From Victivallales bacterium (GTDB lineage Bacteria > Verrucomicrobiota > Lentisphaeria > Oligosphaerales > Oligosphaeraceae), in the NCBI GenBank assembly GCA_017431185.1, contig JAFRLP010000038.1:1-44963 (forward strand): a stretch of DNA of 44,963 nt. The letters run 5' to 3'. The notes below the pieces were generated by a model that did no database searches, was not told the origin of the DNA, and saw nothing but the letters and a program-made list of their open reading frames with translations. The translations under genes and the position numbers were made by a program. Positions within the stretch are counted from its first letter, which is position 1, and each line of letters begins with the position of its first letter. Below, in pieces: positions 39,988 through 44,963 of the stretch.

Positions 39988-42913
39988 AGGGTGCATTGCC
40001 CTGCTAGGGATTTGCGCCCTCACCGTCTCCTTGTCCGCGTTTGACGTGGTGTACAGCGTGGATGGGCGGGACAGTCTGGGGCGCGCCGTGCGCATTCTGG
40101 AGCAATGCGCCGAGGATGGAACCATGCGCCGCCCCCTTCTTGCCGCCGATTTTCAGGCGGAGAACCTTTGGCCGGGATACCGCGGATTGGGTCCCTTTCT
40201 CTATGACCAGCCAGACGTGTCGTGGGACGGACGCGCCATTCTCTTTTCCAACACCTATAACCTTTTCCTGCTGGACCGCATCAAGGGGGAGGTTTTTACC
40301 CTCACCAGGTTTACCCGTGAAAAATACCAGCCCAGATTTTCACCTGACGGGAAGCGGCTTGCCTTTGTCTCCGACCGCAACGAGTCCCCCGAAATCCACA
40401 CCATGGACTTGGACGGAGGCAGGCTGCGCAATCTTTCCTGGAGTGACTCGCGAAACCTCTCGCCAACCTGGGCCCCGGACGGGACACGCCTGGCGTTCAT
40501 CTCCGACCGCGACGGCAACTTCGCCCTCTACACCTGCTGTGAGGGCGGGCTGGACGTGCGGCGAATCCTGCGTCTATCCCAGGATATCCGCGAGCCAGAC
40601 TGGGGCCGCAACGGTGAAATCCTCTTTGCCACCCGTCAGGACAATGGCGATTACGCGCTGTGCGCCGTTCTGGAGGATGGCAGTGGCCTCCGCACTCTTT
40701 TCACCTCTCCGCACTGGTGCGGTCATGCTTCCTGGCGGCCAGACGGGCAGGCTGTCGTGTTCTCCTCCACTGCCAGTGGCAGCGCCGACGTCTGGATTCT
40801 GTATGCCAATGGGCGAACCCGCAACCTGACCAACACACCAGAAACGGATGAGTATTTTCCACGCTGGGCGTCCCCCGTGCCAAACAATGTTGAAGGCATT
40901 TCCACAAGCCTAAAGGTCGATACGGAGATACTGGACACCTTGGAACGGAAGGTGCGTCGCACTGGAGCTTTGCCTGAAGGACCGTTGCCAGTGCAGGCCA
41001 TTTTGCGGCGGCTGCCACGTCCCCGCCTGCTGTTCACCCAGGAACAGCTTCCCGCCATACGCTCCCGTCTTGCAGGGCAGGGCGTTGCCGAGCCCGCGCT
41101 GGTCAAAGCCTGGCGCGCTTTCCTTGCGAAATGCGATGGCTATTTGAAGTCACCTCAAAAGGTGGAGGAATCCTTGACAGGCATTCCAGCCAATCCGCTT
41201 CGGACTCGCTACGTCATTCCCGCTTTTGCCGAGCTCTACGACAAATCCCCCTGGCTGGATGCGGTGTTTTCGCTGGCCTTTGCCTTCCAGGTGGAGCAGG
41301 AGACCCTTCCAAACGGCCTGAAACGCCTGCTCCATCCTGAATATGGTGCGGAGTCCAAGCGCATTTTGCTGAAGGCGGCGCGGATTTCCGCCGCGAATGG
41401 GCTTCCTTTGCACTCCGATTATCGGGTCGCCTGTGCCTTCGACTGGCTTTATCCGCTTTTTTCAGCGGAGGAACGGCGCTTACTGGTCAACTGCCTGGCG
41501 GTTGCTTTGGAGCGCAAGCGCCAGACCTGCCTTTTCCATAGTTGCGGCATCCGAGGGGAGTCGCCAGGAAGCGGCAACTACGCCGTCTATTTCTCGGCTT
41601 CCTTGGGACCAGGTGCATTGGCGCTGGCTGGCGAGTCTGGCAGTCACGAGGAGGATTTGGATGTCGGCATCCGCCTGACTCAGCTCACGCTGAACCGCTG
41701 GATTGCCCCGGAGGGGGATGCGCAGGAGGGCTTCTCCTATTTCTCCTCTCCCATGGAGGAGTTGATGCCGTTCCTGGTATCCCTCAAAAACCTCGGCATG
41801 GCGGACAGCTTGCTGGACTCCAACCTCAAGAACATTCCGCGCTGGATGGCTCTCTCCTCCGCCTGTAATTGCACCGAGACGCCTGCCTTGGGCGATTGCG
41901 ACTACCTGGCTTTGCGCTTGCCGACGGGTTTGCTCGCCCTTTATCCGCAGGACATGCTGCTCCAGGCCCTTTGGGACAGGGTGCCGAGGCATGTCTCGGC
42001 GCTGCGCACCATTCCTGGACTGCTCTGGTGGCGGCCTGCCACGGGACAGGCTCCGCCTCTGGAGGGAATCCCCGCCGCCGCCGTCTTTCCGCACACGGGC
42101 TATGCGGTTTTTCGCACTGGCGGGCGGGAGGATGCAGTCCTGCTGGTCTCCGCGCCGCGGCAGGCTGGCCATGCGCATCTGGAGTATGGCGCGCTGTCGC
42201 TGACCGCGTTCGGCAGGCATTTCCTCCGGGACCCAGGCCAGGGTGTCGCGTCCGCTGACTACCATAGCCAGGTTCTGGTGAATGGACGGGGACGGCAGCG
42301 CAATGTCCTGCCCAAAAGCATGCTGGGGGCATTGCGGTCAACTGCGGAAGGGGACGGCATCGGGGTCGATTTCACCGAGGCATTCGCGAGTTCCGTTTTC
42401 GGTCCGCCAGGACAGGCGGGCATTCCCTGCGGGCAGCCAGGGCTTCGCCAGGGTGTGCGTGACACGCTGTATGTCCATTCTTCCCAGGGAGTTCCGCCGT
42501 ATTTCTTGGTGGCGGACACAGTGCGTTGCCACCAACAGTCGCAGGTGGAGCAGTTGTTCACCGCCGACGCGGGGATGGAGATTGCTCCTGTGAATGGCGG
42601 TTTCCGCATCGCCATCCCTGGGGAGAAAGTCGCCCTGTGCCTGGTGGCTGTGGATGGCCTGGAGAGCCGTGCCAGGGTCGTGGAACGGCAGTTCCGCACC
42701 CGCTTCCACGGCCAGAAACTGGTCACGCTTCCCCAGCTTTCCTTGGAAAGAACTGGTCAGGAGGTCACCTTTCTGACCATGCTGCTGCCAATGGATGAGC
42801 GGACGCCTTTGCCCAAGGTCGAGCCAGGCCGTCTGACTTGGCCAGCCGCCGTCGATGAAATATCCGTGTCCAATCAGAGGATTGAGGTCAAACGTCAAGG
42901 AAATCAGCCATGA
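39962..42913 (+). CDS. TolB-type propeller fused to heparinase II/III-like domain
   Basis: 983 residues from ATG 39962 (ATG 39953 also possible); it overlaps the previous gene by 26 bp. Signal peptide about SRFLHKGCIALLGICALTVSLSAF. Residues 60-300 hold PD40/TolB propeller blades: YQPRFSPDGKRLAFVSDRNE, LSPTWAPDGTRLAFISDRDG, ASWRPDGQAVVFSST. From about residue 350 the sequence restarts like the upstream lyase (RPRLLFTQEQLPAIRSRLAG) and continues through QAGHAHLEYGALSLTAF and LRDPGQG. The histidine motif is weaker than in the neighbour (HAHLEYG versus HSHSDVG). An extracellular glycan-binding lyase or an inactive partner are both plausible. Confidence 0.75.
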   Translation: MSISRFLHKGCIALLGICALTVSLSAFDVVYSVDGRDSLGRAVRILEQCAEDGTMRRPLLAADFQAENLWPGYRGLGPFLYDQPDVSWDGRAILFSNTYNLFLLDRIKGEVFTLTRFTREKYQPRFSPDGKRLAFVSDRNESPEIHTMDLDGGRLRNLSWSDSRNLSPTWAPDGTRLAFISDRDGNFALYTCCEGGLDVRRILRLSQDIREPDWGRNGEILFATRQDNGDYALCAVLEDGSGLRTLFTSPHWCGHASWRPDGQAVVFSSTASGSADVWILYANGRTRNLTNTPETDEYFPRWASPVPNNVEGISTSLKVDTEILDTLERKVRRTGALPEGPLPVQAILRRLPRPRLLFTQEQLPAIRSRLAGQGVAEPALVKAWRAFLAKCDGYLKSPQKVEESLTGIPANPLRTRYVIPAFAELYDKSPWLDAVFSLAFAFQVEQETLPNGLKRLLHPEYGAESKRILLKAARISAANGLPLHSDYRVACAFDWLYPLFSAEERRLLVNCLAVALERKRQTCLFHSCGIRGESPGSGNYAVYFSASLGPGALALAGESGSHEEDLDVGIRLTQLTLNRWIAPEGDAQEGFSYFSSPMEELMPFLVSLKNLGMADSLLDSNLKNIPRWMALSSACNCTETPALGDCDYLALRLPTGLLALYPQDMLLQALWDRVPRHVSALRTIPGLLWWRPATGQAPPLEGIPAAAVFPHTGYAVFRTGGREDAVLLVSAPRQAGHAHLEYGALSLTAFGRHFLRDPGQGVASADYHSQVLVNGRGRQRNVLPKSMLGALRSTAEGDGIGVDFTEAFASSVFGPPGQAGIPCGQPGLRQGVRDTLYVHSSQGVPPYFLVADTVRCHQQSQVEQLFTADAGMEIAPVNGGFRIAIPGEKVALCLVAVDGLESRARVVERQFRTRFHGQKLVTLPQLSLERTGQEVTFLTMLLPMDERTPLPKVEPGRLTWPAAVDEISVSNQRIEVKRQGNQP

Positions 42914-43713
42914 GTCTGCGCGACAAATTCTGGATGTGGGGATATGCCCAGGAGAAGCCTGGCACCGTCGTCCCCTTCTGTGGCTCCATTCGCAGTCACT
43001 GCAGCCTGGAGACCGCAGCCTCGTATTTCGGGATGCCCAATGTGGTGTTCATGAACGGGATGCACTCTCAGGAGCGTCTGGAGGAGAATCTGGCCTTGAT
43101 TCAGGACTCAAAGCAAATCCTCTGCGGTCTGCCGCACGGGCAGGAGCAGGCTCTCGCCGCCGCCTCGCGTCTTGTCGAACTTGCCAAACGCTTTCCCGCC
43201 ATTCGCGGGGTCGTGCTGGATGACTTTCTCCAACTTTCGGGACACCCCACCACAACCGAGGGCATCGCCGCCATTCGGCGTGCGCTCGAACCCGCTGGAC
43301 TGGAACTGTTTGTGGTGATGTATTCGGACGTGAACCACCTGGAACTCACCCCGTATCTGCCGTTGATTGACGGCATCATCCTTTGGCGGTGGGTCTCCAC
43401 CGAACATTTCTGGCGGGCGGAATTCGGTCCGCTCATTCACCGGTTCAAGGCCGAATACGGCAAAAAGCTGTTCCATGGCCTTTATCTTCAGAATTTCGGC
43501 GAGCATAGTTCCTCCATGTGCCCGCAGGAATTCGAACTCTGGAAAATGCAATGCATGAAGGTTTTGGAGGCGTTGCGCGGCTCATACGCATTTCTGGACG
43601 GCTGTGTGCTCCTGCAGAACGCCCACGTCTCCCATCCGATGTTCCGCGACCATGTTATCTGGTTCAAGCAGACCCTGGACTGGTTTCTCGCCACCACGAC
43701 TGAGAGAGCGTAG
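42910..43713 (+). CDS. Unknown 267-residue protein of the glycan operon
   Basis: 267 residues without signal peptide; ATG 42910 shares ATGA with the previous stop, and AAGGAAA precedes it. Visible features are short beta-strand/helix alternation typical of a TIM-like barrel: VVFMNGMHSQERLEENLAL, FPAIRGVVLDDFL, LELFVVMYSDVNHLELTPYL, IDGIILWRW and KLFHGLYLQNFGEH. The aspartates in GVVLDDF and YSDVNH and the W in LWRW sit at strand ends, as in glycosidase active sites, but I recognise no family. Coupling to the fusion lyase suggests action on its product. Confidence 0.6.
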   Translation: MSLRDKFWMWGYAQEKPGTVVPFCGSIRSHCSLETAASYFGMPNVVFMNGMHSQERLEENLALIQDSKQILCGLPHGQEQALAAASRLVELAKRFPAIRGVVLDDFLQLSGHPTTTEGIAAIRRALEPAGLELFVVMYSDVNHLELTPYLPLIDGIILWRWVSTEHFWRAEFGPLIHRFKAEYGKKLFHGLYLQNFGEHSSSMCPQEFELWKMQCMKVLEALRGSYAFLDGCVLLQNAHVSHPMFRDHVIWFKQTLDWFLATTTERA

Positions 43714-43725
43714 CCTCTGAAGCCA

Positions 43726-44963
43726 ATGATCACACGCTATTCAAAGATTCCGGGCGGGGACGCATTTGCGCGCCGTCTCAACTCCTCCCCAGAGCCGATT
43801 CGGCCTGTGAAATCGCGGCGGAAAGCCAACGAGGTGAACGTCGCCCGATTCTCTGTGGCATACGAAGGCGACTCCCCTGCGGTGCTTTGCGCACTGGAGG
43901 ATTTGCAGTGCGCCGCGGCTCGCCTGAAAGGGGCTGCTCTGCCGTTGCATCTGAAGTGCGACAATGCACCAGGCCGCTCCCGAAAGCACACGCTGGAGGT
44001 GGCGGGCGACGCCGTGCGCATCCAGGCCGAGACCCCCTTCGGGCTTGCCCGGGCCATCCGTCGCCTGACCGCCAGGCTTGCCTTGCGGCGCGCCCCGTTC
44101 CTGGAACGGGGACGATGGACGGCGGAGGGCACGCTTGACCCGGCGCTGACCCATCCCGCGTTCAAGGAGTCTGGCCTGTTCACCCTGGAATGGCCGCAGG
44201 CCTACCAGCCAGGCTATCTTTGGCGCGTTGCGGCTGCGGGATACACAGGCTTCCACCTGAACGTCTGTCTCTACGCCTTCTGCCGCTCGAAAATCTGCCC
44301 TGAACTGGACGCGCCTGACGGCGAGGCCTTCCTGCGTGACCTGGCAGCCATCACCAAGGCTGCGGGGGAGGTCGGGCTGGACATCTATCTGTCGCTCTAC
44401 CTTCACCCGCTGAAGGGAGACCATCCCGTGTTTCTGGCCCACCCTGAAATGCGGGGCAGCCGAATGGTGGCCTCCGACACGCATTACGTGCCGTGCTGTT
44501 CCTCCGGCACCAGCCTGGCCTTTTATGCGGAGCAGATGCGCCGACTGTTCACAGCCGTTCCTGAACTGGGCGGCATCCTTGCGCTGGCGGGCTGTGAGGG
44601 ATGGTTGCATTGCTTCACCGCCAATGCGCCGGATTCATGCCCAAATTGCACGGGGAAGCAGCGGGAGCCGCTGGTTGCCCACATGTACAACACCATGGCC
44701 ACCGCTGTCAAGCAGGCCTCCCCGCAGGCCAGATTCATTGTCTGGACGTATGGGCTGTTCGCCTGGACGGACATCGGCGGGCGCGAGTTCATCCGACATC
44801 TTCGCCCGCCAGTCGAGGTGATGGCCAACTTTGACACAGGGGAGGATTTTCGGCTCTGCGGCGCCACGGGCACCCGCTTTGACTACTCGCTCTCCTGCGT
44901 GGGCCCCTCCCGTCCGTTTCTGGAGCAGAAGGCTGCTGCCAAGGCGGCGGGGCTTCTCTTCCA
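43726..44963 (+). CDS. Glycoside hydrolase-like protein, cut by window end
   Basis: Open from ATG 43726 to the last base (412 full codons, no stop reached). The first 130 residues resemble the N domain of GH20/GH67-type enzymes (VAYEGDSPAVLCALEDLQCAA, then ETPFGLARAIRRLTARLALR). A barrel follows: GYTGFHLNVCLYAF, LDIYLSLYLHPLKG, LGGILALAGCEGWLH and CPNCTGKQ, close to the cysteine motif of the DUF4838 protein at 31073. No signal peptide, weak ribosome-binding site. It ends within the barrel; activity and length remain open. Confidence 0.7.
   Translation, partial: MITRYSKIPGGDAFARRLNSSPEPIRPVKSRRKANEVNVARFSVAYEGDSPAVLCALEDLQCAAARLKGAALPLHLKCDNAPGRSRKHTLEVAGDAVRIQAETPFGLARAIRRLTARLALRRAPFLERGRWTAEGTLDPALTHPAFKESGLFTLEWPQAYQPGYLWRVAAAGYTGFHLNVCLYAFCRSKICPELDAPDGEAFLRDLAAITKAAGEVGLDIYLSLYLHPLKGDHPVFLAHPEMRGSRMVASDTHYVPCCSSGTSLAFYAEQMRRLFTAVPELGGILALAGCEGWLHCFTANAPDSCPNCTGKQREPLVAHMYNTMATAVKQASPQARFIVWTYGLFAWTDIGGREFIRHLRPPVEVMANFDTGEDFRLCGATGTRFDYSLSCVGPSRPFLEQKAAAKAAGLLF

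Overview
The window looks like a chromosomal segment of a Lentisphaerota (Victivallales-type) bacterium or a close PVC relative. The reasons are two pseudopilins with the run-on hydrophobic start typical of that phylum ([20 protein letters not shown]), each paired with a LacI-family regulator and followed by large glycan-active enzymes (DUF4838-type, heparinase II/III-type, beta-galactosidase-like), plus a TonB/ExbBD set and a WaaF-type heptosyltransferase that imply a Gram-negative envelope. This placement is inference from gene content; no rRNA or single-copy marker other than tgt is present.

Left third (1-8345), accessory DNA: an AAA ATPase plus RloB pair (AbiL-like defence candidate, 279-2114); a short phased repeat; a truncated phage-type PD-(D/E)XK nuclease gene (2589-3299, minus); a HigB toxin with a fused HigA-HTH/ImmA-protease partner (3964-5510); and a DUF4417 gene followed by two small genes that look like a toxin-domain/immunity pair (5743-7368). 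Part of this stretch is visibly more AT-rich than the rest. It ends in about 750 bp of gene-free DNA crowded with the pentamer GAGAC and then a tRNA-Ala(GGC) on the minus strand whose 3' end faces the accessory DNA. No integrase or att repeat was found.

Middle (8345-25430): an orphan MraZ-like gene, then a tightly spaced plus-strand run of nine genes with a good promoter (9522-9550): ExbB, ExbD, a TonB with 16 PEPPK-type repeats, a GH10-like protein that seems to lack its acid/base glutamate, Tgt, an alpha/alpha-barrel-like secreted protein, a Gfo/Idh/MocA oxidoreductase, a WaaF-like glycosyltransferase and an MsbA-like ABC exporter. It meets, tail to tail at a perfect hairpin, a four-gene minus-strand operon of exported proteins (25042 to 20205), at least two of which carry LPP20/FlgT-N-like regions; the last gene appears frameshifted. 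Two copies of a palindromic dispersed repeat lie at 9250-9466 and 25200-25334.

Right (25375-44963), a glycan-utilisation region on the plus strand. A consensus promoter overlapped downstream by a perfect 20-bp LacI-type operator drives a tandem-SIS (MurQ/GKRP-like) gene, a LacI regulator, a pseudopilin, a GH42-like glycosidase and a large DUF4838 enzyme. A second promoter/operator then starts LacI, pseudopilin, a TIM-barrel-like protein, heparinase-like lyase, a TolB-propeller/heparinase-like fusion, a 267-aa unknown and a glycoside-hydrolase-like gene that runs off the window. No transporter and no SusC/SusD are in this part, so uptake must be encoded elsewhere.
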